DNA of 64,000 nt from Akkermansiaceae bacterium UBA7331 (GTDB taxonomy: Bacteria; Verrucomicrobiota; Verrucomicrobiia; Verrucomicrobiales; Akkermansiaceae): the NCBI GenBank assembly GCA_002471255.1, contig DKPP01000007.1, positions 124,001-188,000 of the forward strand. The letters run 5' to 3'. The stretch's first letter is position 1; every line of letters begins with the position of its first letter. Of the stretch, positions 52,574 to 61,975 are shown piece after piece. The translations under genes were made by a program, and so were the position numbers. The notes beneath the pieces are model-generated. The model worked only from the letters and a program-made list of their open reading frames with translations, made no database searches and was not told the DNA's origin.

Positions 52574-53552
52574 ATTTCTTATTAGCCTTTTGCATACCAA
52601 GCAATCTTAACGAATGAGGACAAAAACGTCTCAATAAGATGTACGCACCTTGTGCTCCCGCATAAACAAAAGGCACTGTAGACCACCATACCCAAGCAGG
52701 TATTTCTGAGTCAAATAGCTTGAAAAGGCCGAGGAAAATGATCAGTACAAAAATATGGCTACAATAAACAAAAAAGCATCCTTGAGCTAAGGACATCATA
52801 CGGGTAGCAATTCGTGGCCACGTTTCTTCAATAATAACACCAAGACTCAATAAGGCGGCAACACCAAGACCGGAAGAGATACTACTAAAATCCTCTCTCA
52901 CTCCTGCCGCATATACGATTGCCAGTGCCGTATAACCCAATACTAACCCACCATGGAGGGATAAGGGCAATTGACGCCATGAATCAATAACGCGAGGAAT
53001 ACGAGCTAACATAAGCCCAACTACGAAATCGCCAAACATGAGGAAAGATGGATACTGACAAGAATCTCCTATGCGGTTGACAAATAAAGCAACAATTCCT
53101 AAAGCACATAAAACTAAAGGAAATCTTGATAATAAAGCTCCAATGATGGTAAATAGCATCAAATCTCTCAAAAACCACAATGGAGTTAAGCTAGGAGCAG
53201 AGCAAATACCATATTCATTTAATAAATAGATGAAATAATTTCCTTCTCCATGAAAGAAAGCACCTGACAATAACATGTACAATGTATTCCATATCAAATA
53301 AGGATACAGTAAGGTTAAGACACGAGCACGACACCATTTTACAACCGATTGTTTAGGTTCAAATAATGCATTCGAGGAAAAGAAACCCGCAACAAGGAAA
53401 AACAAGGCTAGAGATGCATTTAATATAGGACCATTTAGAGGACAAGGAGGCGGAACATGTTGCAAAATAACAGAAACCAGCGCAATAACCCGAGCAATCT
53501 CAATCCATTGTAAACGTGGTTTTATCTTTTCTCTAATGGCGAAGCTCGACAT
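52560..53552 (-). CDS. membrane acyltransferase (OafA-like, Acyl_transf_3)
   Basis: The 330-residue protein has about ten hydrophobic helices. An RxxxL-type beginning (IEIARVIALVSVILQHVPPP) carries the conserved His of family 3 acyltransferases (about residue 32), and LTPLWFLRDLML lies near residue 123. Such proteins acetylate or otherwise acylate sugars of LPS, capsule or peptidoglycan. No polysaccharide cluster is adjacent, so the target is unknown. Confidence 0.75.
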   Translation of the reverse strand: MSSFAIREKIKPRLQWIEIARVIALVSVILQHVPPPCPLNGPILNASLALFFLVAGFFSSNALFEPKQSVVKWCRARVLTLLYPYLIWNTLYMLLSGAFFHGEGNYFIYLLNEYGICSAPSLTPLWFLRDLMLFTIIGALLSRFPLVLCALGIVALFVNRIGDSCQYPSFLMFGDFVVGLMLARIPRVIDSWRQLPLSLHGGLVLGYTALAIVYAAGVREDFSSISSGLGVAALLSLGVIIEETWPRIATRMMSLAQGCFFVYCSHIFVLIIFLGLFKLFDSEIPAWVWWSTVPFVYAGAQGAYILLRRFCPHSLRLLGMQKANKKSSLG

Positions 53553-53614
53553 GACTCGCTGATTCTATGCAAAAAAAATAAAAATACACGGTTTTTATGA
53601 TATAAATTAAAGAA

Positions 53615-53650
53615 AAAGCATCTCATAGACCTTAATCTACGAGATGCTTT
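53615..53650 (-). terminator. terminator after the His-rich protein gene
   Basis: A perfect 10-bp stem (aaagcatctc with its complement) encloses a 16-base loop and is followed on the minus strand by a T run. Confidence 0.75.
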
Positions 53651-53674
53651 AGAAATATAAATGAATGAAGAACT

Positions 53675-54145
53675 TTATACACGAACCATTCGACGATGGC
53701 CCGCATGCCCATAAGGGCGTCTTTTATAATGACGATTATCAAATCGATGAATCAATTGATAATGTGAACCCTTCAAGTAATGATGGGGACTATGCTCATG
53801 AGGAGAGACAGAACGTAATAGCCCCATAAACTCATCTAAGGCAATTACCATATCTTCACCATGAACACCTAAGACCGAAGATATACGCATATTTTCCTCA
53901 TGGAAATCAACATAAAGCGTATAAAGATTAAGATGGAAGGCGTGCAAATCATTTTGATGCTGCTCGCAAGCATGTTCTAGAGCTTCCAATAGCCAAGTAA
54001 CAGCATGCTCAAGATCAAGACTATCTAATACGTCACGGATGAGCTCATTCTCTACTAAAGAAGGAGCCGGCAAATAAAGAGTAATTTCCGGTAACTTGTT
54101 CATGAGTTTTTTAATGTTGTTCGGAAGGTGAGACAACATTCTCAT
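53675..54145 (-). CDS. hypothetical protein with His-rich C-terminus
   Basis: Up to 156 residues, or 142 if it begins at MNKLPEITLYLPAPS. The middle is helical and acidic (ELIRDVLDSLDLEHAV, then ALEHACEQHQNDLHAF). The last 45 residues contain many His and Arg (HEHSPHHYLKGSHY, then HYKRRPYGHAGHRR). The His-rich end could bind metal, or RNA given its Arg content; both are inference. It lies 21 bases after hpt on the same strand. I recognise no family. Confidence 0.55.
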   Translation of the reverse strand: MRMLSHLPNNIKKLMNKLPEITLYLPAPSLVENELIRDVLDSLDLEHAVTWLLEALEHACEQHQNDLHAFHLNLYTLYVDFHEENMRISSVLGVHGEDMVIALDEFMGLLRSVSPHEHSPHHYLKGSHYQLIHRFDNRHYKRRPYGHAGHRRMVRV

Positions 54146-54166
54146 AAACTTCGTTCATTCACCAAG

Positions 54167-54691
54167 TCACCTTTTTTGAGCTATATAAGGCAAATCACGG
54201 TATTTGCCATCTAGGTCCATTCCGAAACCAATCAGAAATTCCGGGCCTATCCGGAAAGCTTCCCAATCGGCTTCTACTTCAACTACTCGAGTTCCAGTTT
54301 TACTTATAGCTACAGCAATAAAGACATCAGGTGCGCCATGTTTCAGAAGTTGCCGCTTCATTTCATGCAAAGTACGCCCTGTATCTAAAACATCATCCAA
54401 GATAACAATAGGCATAGATAAATCCATCTCTTCCCAATCAGCTTGCAAAGTCACCACCCCACTACTCGTTTCACCACCATAATAACTGGATGCTCGCATT
54501 TCATAAGATTCAGGACGGTGCGTCATCAAAGACAATAATTTTTGAGTAAAAGGAACAGCTCCATCGAGTAAAACAATAAATCGAAAAGGTGATTTTTCAT
54601 ATAAATCATCCAAATCTTGAGCCATTTTAGTAAGCTCATTATGAATTGTTTGCTCAGAAATTACCTCATAAAATTCTTTAGGGCACTGCAT
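54167..54691 (-). CDS. hpt: hypoxanthine phosphoribosyltransferase
   Basis: Hpt salvages hypoxanthine and guanine to nucleotides using PRPP. The PRPP loop is VILDDVLDTGRTLHEM (about residue 97). Family marks FIVLLDGAVPFT, SSYYGGETSSG and the C-terminal GFGMDLDGKYRDLPYI are present. The ATG start (MQCPKEFY) gives 174 residues; an upstream TTG is less likely. It lies in a minus-strand run of small genes with the GNAT gene upstream. Confidence 0.9.
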   Translation of the reverse strand: MQCPKEFYEVISEQTIHNELTKMAQDLDDLYEKSPFRFIVLLDGAVPFTQKLLSLMTHRPESYEMRASSYYGGETSSGVVTLQADWEEMDLSMPIVILDDVLDTGRTLHEMKRQLLKHGAPDVFIAVAISKTGTRVVEVEADWEAFRIGPEFLIGFGMDLDGKYRDLPYIAQKR

Positions 54692-54731
54692 AGTCTTCTT
54701 CAAAATTTAAATTGTTCTTTTTCTACCAAAT

Positions 54732-55154
54732 CTATACTTGATCATTAAAAGATTGGTTTATATGAATCATAGGCACACCATTTTCCATAACGGAAAAACC
54801 CATTTTCTCATAGAATGGTGCATTGGAAACTGATTCGGGCATTAGCTGAATATAAAGATATTCTTTATATTTATTTTTTAAATGATTGATCATCATTTTA
54901 GCTAGGCCACTTCCCTGATGAGAAGGACGGACTAACACATAATGGATAAACGCAAGCATAGCTCCATCGTCCAAAGCCCTAGCCAGACCTACAAGTTGGT
55001 CGTTTTCCCAGATCGTGACTACGGTAGATGATTGGCTTAATGCTTGAATAAGCTTATTAGGAAAACTACCTGACTTCCAACCAACAGAAAGAAATAAACC
55101 CTCTACATCCTCTTTGGTAAATCGCTTATCTTCTGTGATAATTAATTCAGACAT
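54732..55154 (-). CDS. GNAT-family N-acetyltransferase
   Basis: The 140-residue GNAT has the acetyl-CoA-binding motif VRPSHQGSGLAKMMINHL (about residues 77-94), followed by YIQLMPESVSNAPFYEKMGF, the usual strand and C-terminal helix. It resembles small acetyltransferases of amines or antibiotics. The substrate is unknown. It lies 40 bases upstream of hpt and downstream of the Sel1-repeat gene. Confidence 0.8.
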   Translation of the reverse strand: MSELIITEDKRFTKEDVEGLFLSVGWKSGSFPNKLIQALSQSSTVVTIWENDQLVGLARALDDGAMLAFIHYVLVRPSHQGSGLAKMMINHLKNKYKEYLYIQLMPESVSNAPFYEKMGFSVMENGVPMIHINQSFNDQV

Positions 55155-55185
55155 AGTATTTGGAAATACAAAGCATCATTAACTA

Positions 55186-56274
55186 TTACTTTTTCAAAGC
55201 CTCTTTAGCCAATGAATCACCTTTATCGGCTGCAAGTTGTAAGTATTTTTTGGCCTCTTCCATATTTTGAGGAACACCAAAACCGGTTTTATTCATAAAG
55301 CCCCAGTTAAATAAGGAAGAAACATGACCTTCTGCAGCAGCGCGTTGATTGCGAGAAACCCATACTTTACACATTTTAGCATCCCAGCCTAATTTTTTAG
55401 CTACTTCGGGTAAGGTTTTGCCATATTTCATTGCAGCAGGTGCATATCCCCATTCAGCGGCCATGAGATTATATTCTTCAGCATTCTTCTTTAGTGCAGA
55501 AGCATCGCCCTTTACTTTTTTATTTTGGTAAAGCATAGCTATGCACCAATAGGCGCGAGCACTACCTAATTTCGAAGCCTGCTTGTAAATTTGCAGAGCA
55601 TAATCGTATTTCTTTTCTTTTAATGCTTTATCAGCAGACTTCATCAATTCGTCAGCTTGATAAATATGAGGAAATTCCATTACTTCTTTCCAATCTTGAC
55701 GATTTTGTTCTGGGGTGCCGGCAACTTTTGCCGTAGCGCGCTTAGTATTGGAAACGGTAAAAATAGGTAAAAACTGTCCGGCATGGCGTTGACCGATACC
55801 TGCTGAAATATAAACATTGCTATTTTCCAACTTAATGTCGTGAAGATAACGCATACCACCAACAGGAATCAACTCAGGACTCAACCAACCCGGATGATTG
55901 ATTGGCTTACCATATTGAGCCACCAAATCATTCACCATATTTTTGTAGGCGGAGCGCAACATAGAATCAAACTCATCTTCGGTGTAAGCCTTTTTAGCAT
56001 AACAATCAATAGCACGCAATTTAGTTCCGCCATTGAAGTTAAAGAACAATTCAAAACGATCAATACCGACAGGTAATTTTGTTTGATAAACGCCATTTAA
56101 TCCGGTACGCGCAATATAGGCTTCATTCATGGTCGTATAAAGAGCCGGATTTCTTTTCAATCCTTTGGTCAATTGATCTTGATCCATTCCCGGCTCTACA
56201 GAACCAAAAACACCTGCATTACTAACGAGGATGCTACAACATCCTAAAAATATGGCGTAAAATTGTTTCATCAT
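55186..56274 (-). CDS. exported Sel1-repeat (TPR-like) protein
   Basis: The start at the double Met (MMKQFYAIFLGCCSILVSNA) gives a signal peptide and a protein of 362 residues; the upstream extension is unlikely. The N-terminal half is beta-rich without a recognised domain. The C-terminal 160 residues carry Sel1-type repeats such as YDYALQIYKQASKLGSARAY and KYLQLAADKGDSLAKEAL. Sel1 proteins act as scaffolds in the periplasm or at the surface. The partner is unknown. Confidence 0.7.
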   Translation of the reverse strand: MMKQFYAIFLGCCSILVSNAGVFGSVEPGMDQDQLTKGLKRNPALYTTMNEAYIARTGLNGVYQTKLPVGIDRFELFFNFNGGTKLRAIDCYAKKAYTEDEFDSMLRSAYKNMVNDLVAQYGKPINHPGWLSPELIPVGGMRYLHDIKLENSNVYISAGIGQRHAGQFLPIFTVSNTKRATAKVAGTPEQNRQDWKEVMEFPHIYQADELMKSADKALKEKKYDYALQIYKQASKLGSARAYWCIAMLYQNKKVKGDASALKKNAEEYNLMAAEWGYAPAAMKYGKTLPEVAKKLGWDAKMCKVWVSRNQRAAAEGHVSSLFNWGFMNKTGFGVPQNMEEAKKYLQLAADKGDSLAKEALKK

Positions 56275-56471
56275 TTGGTGATTTAAGTTCGAAAGAGAAT
56301 ACTGCCAAATAATGTTCTTTAAAGGAGAAACATTGTCATTTAAAAAAACCATTCATCATAAATAAATGAGGCTGTAGGGTTTTGCAACCAAACAGCCTCA
56401 TTACTATATCTTGAAATCAAATTGTCTAATTAATTCCACTTCAATTTATATTTTAAGCCCATAATAGCTTT

Positions 56472-58514
56472 CTACCAGCTATAGCAAACACCTAGGCCTA
56501 CTTGTAGGGCATTGTTGTCGTAGTCGGTCTGCATCCATCCTGCATTGACTCGTACGATAATGTTTTGAGTCGCTTGGAAGTTGATACCGGCTCCGGCTGA
56601 AAAGCGTAATACCTTGTTTGCACCCGATTCATAGGAGTAAGCGCCGATGTAGTCTATGTGACCTCTAAAATCGTCTCGGCGACCTGCCAATTTGACGTCC
56701 ATACCTGCATTAGCGTCTACGGAAATGATGTTATTGAATCGATATTGACCGTCCACGCCCAATTGTAAGGTGGTGCGTGTATCGCCCATGGCGGCGTATG
56801 AAGCAGGAAACTCCGCATATCGATTTTCCGTGTAACGATCACGATTGACGGAATGATGAACTAAGGCAATGGTAGGATTGATATAAGCGTGTTTGCACAA
56901 GTTAATGCCGTAGCCGGTGCTAAGTCCGAACTGGTAAGCGGTTAATTCGGAGTTGCCTTGACCTGCTTCGGTGTTAGCCAACTGATCACGACGAATGGTT
57001 AAATCTTGGGTGAGGTAAGCACCGGAAAGCTCCACATTCCATCCGCTACCGTCAGTTTTGCTTTGATAGCGGGTAAAAGCTCCCACACCCGGGGTATTAG
57101 TACCTCGGGTCGAGTAGTTTTGAATTAAATCGGTATTGTTAGCAAAGTTGACTGCACCACCTACGATCCAGTGTTGATCAGACAATTTCGTAGCACCGTA
57201 GAGCCCCGTGGCGATGCGATGATTGTTACGCACGGAATCATACTGGCTAAATACACCAAAGCCATAGGTATTGGCACCTAATGAGCAACGGCTATTCGCC
57301 AAGGAATTCACGGCACTTTGATATAAATCTAAAACTTGGAAGCCTCGATAAGCAGTCGTACTCATTGCTTTATTGGAGTTCGTGGTATCTACCATGATTA
57401 CCTCGGTATCTTTCAATTTCCAAACTACACCGTGCGTTGAACCGTCATCCGTATCGCTCTGCCCCACAATGACGGCACCATCAGCCGAAACGGCATTGGC
57501 ATACGAGTCACCCGAATTTTCGGCTTTCAATGAACCTAAATCGGTCATCACATCATCTTTATAAACAAAAGCATGAATCCAGCCCTTATCCGTATTGCTC
57601 ACCCCCACAATGACGGCACCATTAGCCGAAACGGCATGTGCATATGAGTCCCCTGAATTATCAGATTTCAATGTACCTAAATCGGCCATCACGCCATTTT
57701 TATACACAAAAGCATGCCTGTTCGCCGAGCCATCAATATGGCTCTCTCCCACAATGACTGAACCGTCTGACGAGACGTCATAGGCAATTGAACGTCCCGA
57801 ATTATCTGCCTTAAGAGTACCTAGATCGGTCATCACACCATCTTTATGGACAAAGGCGTGATTATCGTCCGAACCATCGATGGCGCTCCATCCCACAATG
57901 ACGGAGCCATCTGTTGAAATTCTAGTGGCTGCTGAATTACCCGAATTATCGGCCCTAAGAGTACCTAAATCGTTCATCACTCCATCTTTATAGACAAAAA
58001 CGTGATCCCATCCCTCATCCGTATTACTCCCCCCCACAATGACTGAACCGTCACCCGAAACACCATAGGCATATGACCAGCCCGAATTATCGGCTTTAAG
58101 GGAGCCTAAATCGGTCATGACACCATCTTTATAGACAAAAGCGTGGAAGGCAAAGCCCGCGCCGTAAGAGCTTTCACCTACAATGACGGAGCCGTCAGTC
58201 GAAATGGCCCTAGCAATTGAATTTCCCGACTTATCGGCCATAAGGGTGCCTAAATCGGTCATAACACCATCTTTATAGACAAAGGCGTGATTACCGTTCT
58301 GCCCCACAATGGCGGAGCCGTTTGCCGAGATACCTAAAGGTACTAAGAGCAGGCCTAAATCCAAGTCGATCTCATAATCAGATAGTGTTTCATTTTCTGC
58401 TGTTGATGCACTTAAAGAGGAACTAACAGATTCGGCAAGAATCATTGGGGTCATCTGTGCCATACCGACTAATAACAAGACCTTAGCTAATGATAAGGGT
58501 AAATGTATTTTCAT
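56472..58514 (-). CDS. HAF-repeat autotransporter (intact copy)
   Basis: The 680-residue protein has a signal peptide (MKIHLPLSLAKVLLLVGMAQ), seven tandem HAF-type repeats of about 48-50 residues (HAFVYKDGVMTDLGTL, then DGSVIVG), and a C-terminal autotransporter beta-barrel of about 270 residues ending in Tyr-Ser-Trp. The repeat region resembles a beta-propeller-like passenger, displayed outside after the barrel inserts in the outer membrane. The ending in an aromatic residue suits BAM recognition. It is the intact member of a tandem pair with a broken neighbour. No protease motif was seen. Confidence 0.85.
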   Translation of the reverse strand: MKIHLPLSLAKVLLLVGMAQMTPMILAESVSSSLSASTAENETLSDYEIDLDLGLLLVPLGISANGSAIVGQNGNHAFVYKDGVMTDLGTLMADKSGNSIARAISTDGSVIVGESSYGAGFAFHAFVYKDGVMTDLGSLKADNSGWSYAYGVSGDGSVIVGGSNTDEGWDHVFVYKDGVMNDLGTLRADNSGNSAATRISTDGSVIVGWSAIDGSDDNHAFVHKDGVMTDLGTLKADNSGRSIAYDVSSDGSVIVGESHIDGSANRHAFVYKNGVMADLGTLKSDNSGDSYAHAVSANGAVIVGVSNTDKGWIHAFVYKDDVMTDLGSLKAENSGDSYANAVSADGAVIVGQSDTDDGSTHGVVWKLKDTEVIMVDTTNSNKAMSTTAYRGFQVLDLYQSAVNSLANSRCSLGANTYGFGVFSQYDSVRNNHRIATGLYGATKLSDQHWIVGGAVNFANNTDLIQNYSTRGTNTPGVGAFTRYQSKTDGSGWNVELSGAYLTQDLTIRRDQLANTEAGQGNSELTAYQFGLSTGYGINLCKHAYINPTIALVHHSVNRDRYTENRYAEFPASYAAMGDTRTTLQLGVDGQYRFNNIISVDANAGMDVKLAGRRDDFRGHIDYIGAYSYESGANKVLRFSAGAGINFQATQNIIVRVNAGWMQTDYDNNALQVGLGVCYSW

Positions 58515-58601
58515 AAAAACATCAGTGATTTTAAGGTGGAATCATTTTAACGTACACAAATAATTTATCTGTAAAATGATTACAAAAAGTTTGTCATACA
58601 A
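58515..58601 (-). repeat. duplicated upstream region of the autotransporter pair (copy 1)
   Basis: About 86 bases before the intact gene closely match 60517-60602 before the broken copy, differing at roughly a dozen positions. The promoter was therefore duplicated with the gene. Confidence 0.75.
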
Positions 58602-58636
58602 ACATGCGCATTGCATTAAAAAACTTGATTTACGAT

Positions 58637-58682
58637 AAAAAATAACGCTGTTCGGGTTGATTACCGAACAGCGTTATTTTTT
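58637..58682 (-). terminator. terminator of the second autotransporter copy
   Basis: A perfect stem of about 17 bp (core ataacgctgttcgg with its complement, 8-base loop) carries A and T runs on its sides. It lies between the two autotransporter genes. Confidence 0.92.
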
Positions 58683-58733
58683 ATTTTGAAATTGGCTTTA
58701 TCGTTAAATGATACTTTAAGCCATTAATATCTT

Positions 58734-60516
58734 TTACCAGCTATAGGAGACGCCTAATCCCACTTGTAGGGCATTGTTGTCGTAGTCGGTCTGCATCCAT
58801 CCTGCATTGACTCGTACGATGATGTTTTGAGTCGCTTGGAAGTTGATGCCGGCTCCGACTGAGAAGCGTAGCACCTTGTTTGCACCCGATTCATAGGAAT
58901 AAGCTCCGATGTAGTCGATGTGACCTCGGAAGTCGTCTCGGCGACCTGCCACTTTGACGTCCATTCCAACTTTACCGTCTACGGAAATGATGTCGTTGAA
59001 TCGATATTGTCCGTCCACGCCTAATTGTAATGTGGTGCGTGTATCACCCATGGCGGCGTATGAGGCAGGGAACTCCGCATATCGGTTTTCGGCGTAACGG
59101 TCACGATTGACGGAATGATGAACTAAGGCAATGGTAGGATTGATATAAGCGTTTTTGCTCAAATTGATGCCGTAGCCGGTGCTGATCCCGAACTGGTAGG
59201 CGGTTAACTCGGAGTTGCCCTGACCTGCTTCGGTGTTAGCCAACTGATCACGACGAATGGTTAAATCTTGAGTGAGATAGGCACCGGAAAGTTCCACATT
59301 CCACCCGCGGCCATCAGTTTTGCTTTGATAGCGGGTAAAAGCTCCCACCCCCGGGGTATTTGTACCTCGGGTCGAGTAGTTTTGGATCAAGTCGGTATTA
59401 TTAGCAAAATTGATTGCACCACCTACGATCCAATGTTGATCAGCCAATTTCGTAGCACCATAAAGCCCCGTGGCGATGCGATGATTACTACGCACGGAAT
59501 CATATTGGCTAAATACCCCGAAACCATAGGTATTATCACCTAATGGGCAACGGCTGTTTGCCAAGGAATTGACGGCACTTTGATATAAATCTAAGACTTG
59601 GAAGCCTCGATAAGCCGTCGTACTCATCGCTATATTAGAGTTGGTAGTATCAACCATGATCACATCGGTAGCTTTCAATTTCCAGACTACACCGTGAATA
59701 AAGCCGCCATCAGTATCACTATCTCCCACAATGACTGAGCCGTCAGCAGAGACTGCCCTGGCAATTGACCCCCCAGAATTACCTTCTCTCAATGTACCTA
59801 GATCGGTCATCACACCATTTTTATAGATATAGGCGTGAGTTGTACCATTATCCGTACTACTTCCCCCCACAATGACAGAGCCGTCAGCCGAGACTGCATT
59901 GGCAGTTGAATTCCCCGAATTATAAGACCCAAGCGTACCTAAGTCGTCATGACATCATTTTTATACACAAAAGCATGCTCTCATCCGTCATGCTATTTCC
60001 TACAATGACTGAGCCGTCTGCCGAGACAGCATTTGCATATGAAACTCCCGAGTCATCGGCTTTCAATGTCCCTAAATCAATCATGACATCATTTTTGTAG
60101 ACAAAAGCGTGAAAACCGCCTTCATCAATATCACTCTGCCATACAATGACGGAGCCATCGGCAGAGACGGAAGTGGCAGTTGAAGATCCCGAATCATCAT
60201 CTTTCAATGTACCTAAATCGGTCATCACACCATTTTTATAAACAAAGGCGCGATAGGAGCTCGAACCATCGCTATAACTCTGTCCCACGATGGCGGAGCC
60301 GTCTTCCGAGACGGCATAAGCATATGATGGCCCTGAATTGTCCGGGTTCAAAGTACCTAAATCCAAATCAATCTCATACTTAAACAAGGTTTTACGTTCT
60401 TCTGTTGATGTGATTAAAGAGGAGCTAACAGATTCGGCAAGAATCGTTGGGGTCATCTGTGCCATACCGACTAATAACAAAGCCTTAGCTAAGGATAAAG
60501 GTAAATGTATTTTCAT
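58734..60516 (-). pseudogene. second HAF-repeat autotransporter, broken by two frameshifts
   Basis: The N-terminal part (59947-60516) has the same signal peptide and three to four HAF repeats. The C-terminal part (58734-about 59945) continues with two repeats and the whole barrel. They lie in different frames. Near 59977-59983 a repeat is 7 bases shorter than its counterparts, and near 59945 one G is missing in the otherwise conserved cctaaatcggtcat segment. Restoring both returns one frame of about 590 residues. The barrel differs from the intact copy at about 20 of 316 residues by eye. A real pseudogene, a phase-variable state or an assembly error are all possible; no homopolymer lies at the breaks. 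Confidence 0.8.
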
Positions 60517-60602
60517 AAAAAAATCAGTGATTTTTAAGGTGGAAGCACTTTAACGCATACAAATAATTTATCTGTAAAATGATTGTAAAAAATTTGTCAT
60601 AC
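60517..60602 (-). repeat. duplicated upstream region of the autotransporter pair (copy 2)
   Basis: This is the near-copy of the region before the intact autotransporter (58515-58601). It contains the AT-rich leader and presumed promoter of the broken copy. Confidence 0.75.
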
Positions 60603-60624
60603 ACAATTATGTTTTACATAAAAA

Positions 60625-60648
60625 TTAGTGAATTTCTACAGATATAAT
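60625..60648 (+). promoter_or_regulatory. possible promoter of the pdxA-metY run
   Basis: A perfect -10 hexamer TATAAT lies at 60643-60648, with only a weak -35 candidate upstream. It sits about 90 bases before the small anchored-protein gene. Weak evidence. Confidence 0.3.
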
Positions 60649-60736
60649 ATAGCATTATAGGGCAAAAATTTACATACAGACACACCTCTTTAGAGGAAGG
60701 CTTGAAATATGGAAAAATAAAGGCAAGATAAAACGC

Positions 60737-61051
60737 ATGAAGTCCTTTATTAGCTCAATTTTGCTAATGATCGTTTTAATCGCTTTAGCAGGTACGGCCT
60801 TTTACCAATGGAGTACCAATGACAAAATCGAATTTAAGCTTAAAAAGCCCGATGAGCCACCTACTGTAACAAAAGTATTCTCTACAAAGGAGATACCTCA
60901 ACCAGTTGAGGAAGAAACGATCGTCGAAGAATCATCATCCTCGACACAAGGTACTGAACAAAACTCAAGCGAAACCGAAACTTCCATCATCGAAGATGAG
61001 ATTCCTACTGCTGAGCCGATTGATGACATACCTTTAGCAGAACCTTTGTAA
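60737..61051 (+). CDS. small anchored acidic protein
   Basis: The 104-residue protein has one N-terminal membrane helix (about residues 5-25, LLMIVLIALAGTAFY). A hydrophilic tail follows, rich in Glu, Ser, Thr and Pro (VEEETIVEESSSS and PTAEPIDDIPLAEP), with no folded domain visible. It is probably an inner-membrane anchor with a disordered periplasmic tail. It lies 14 bases before pdxA on the same strand and may share a transcript. Function unknown. Confidence 0.55.
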   Translation: MKSFISSILLMIVLIALAGTAFYQWSTNDKIEFKLKKPDEPPTVTKVFSTKEIPQPVEEETIVEESSSSTQGTEQNSSETETSIIEDEIPTAEPIDDIPLAEPL

Positions 61052-61065
61052 GCAAGGAGCCAATT

Positions 61066-61959
61066 ATGAAACACTCGGGAAAAAGAATTATCGGTTACAC
61101 CCTCGGCGATCAATCGGGCATCGGACCGGAAGTCATAACCAAAGCTTTAGCATCACAACAACTTAACCAAGATGTTGCTTATAAACTAATCGGTCATCGA
61201 GTCGATGTACCAATAGGTATCCCGAACGAAGTTTCTGCAAGATATGCCTACGAACATCTACTTTTAGCGGCTGAGGCGTTAAAATCAGGAGAAATTGATG
61301 CTATTGTGACAGCCCCGGTCTGTAAGGATACTCTCCATCAAGTTGGATTTGATTATCCGGGACAAACCGAATTTTTTGCAGATCAATTGCATGTAAAAAA
61401 TTATGCCATGTGTCTCTCAGGTGAGCATTTGACAGTCGGTTTAGCAAGCATCCATACTGCTCTAAAAAATGTACCTGAGGAGATTAACACGGTTGATTTA
61501 GTACGTATTGCTTTGTTATTGACTGATTTTTGCCACAAAAAGGGAATTTCTCACCCAAATATTGCTTTAGCAGGGCTCAATCCCCACGCAGGGGAAGAGG
61601 GAGCCTTTGGCTTGGAAGAGGAATTATTTATTCGTCCTGCAATTTCAGAATTAAAAAAATTGGGGCTCAATGCTTCGTTTTTTGGCCCCGAAGTGCCTGA
61701 CTGCGTCTATCGTGACGCCTATGAAGGCAAATTTGACGCCGTCCTTGCCCCATATCATGACCAAGGGCTAATCCCCTTAAAGCTGGTGGACTTTCATACG
61801 GCGGTCAATATCACATTAGGCTTACCACGCCCTCGCATCAGCCCCGATCATGGCACGGCTTTCGCTATTGCCGGCAAGGATATAGCAAATCCATCAAGCA
61901 CCCTACATGCTTTTAATTTAGCCGCTAAAATAGCTCTATCATCTTCACAAAATCATTGA
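61066..61959 (+). CDS. pdxA: 4-hydroxythreonine-4-phosphate dehydrogenase PdxA
   Basis: PdxA takes part in DXP-dependent vitamin B6 synthesis. The opening GYTLGDQSGIGPEVITKAL is canonical. The metal-binding His are present in SIHTALKNV (about residue 132), GLNPHAGEEG (about 172) and PYHDQGLIPLK (about 228), followed by the PRISPDHGTAF end block. The length of 297 is about 30 shorter than E. coli PdxA, mainly through a shorter N-terminal loop. In the usual GHTEF motif the His is Gln (GQTEF). A good Shine-Dalgarno (aaggag) precedes the ATG, one of few in the window. Confidence 0.88.
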   Translation: MKHSGKRIIGYTLGDQSGIGPEVITKALASQQLNQDVAYKLIGHRVDVPIGIPNEVSARYAYEHLLLAAEALKSGEIDAIVTAPVCKDTLHQVGFDYPGQTEFFADQLHVKNYAMCLSGEHLTVGLASIHTALKNVPEEINTVDLVRIALLLTDFCHKKGISHPNIALAGLNPHAGEEGAFGLEEELFIRPAISELKKLGLNASFFGPEVPDCVYRDAYEGKFDAVLAPYHDQGLIPLKLVDFHTAVNITLGLPRPRISPDHGTAFAIAGKDIANPSSTLHAFNLAAKIALSSSQNH

Positions 61960-61975
61960 ACAATCAAATCACAAC

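Noticed and set aside
57400..58350. Regular DNA repeats suggestive of a CRISPR array
   Set aside because: The repeats are about 150 bases, imperfect and in frame, and encode HAF protein repeats.
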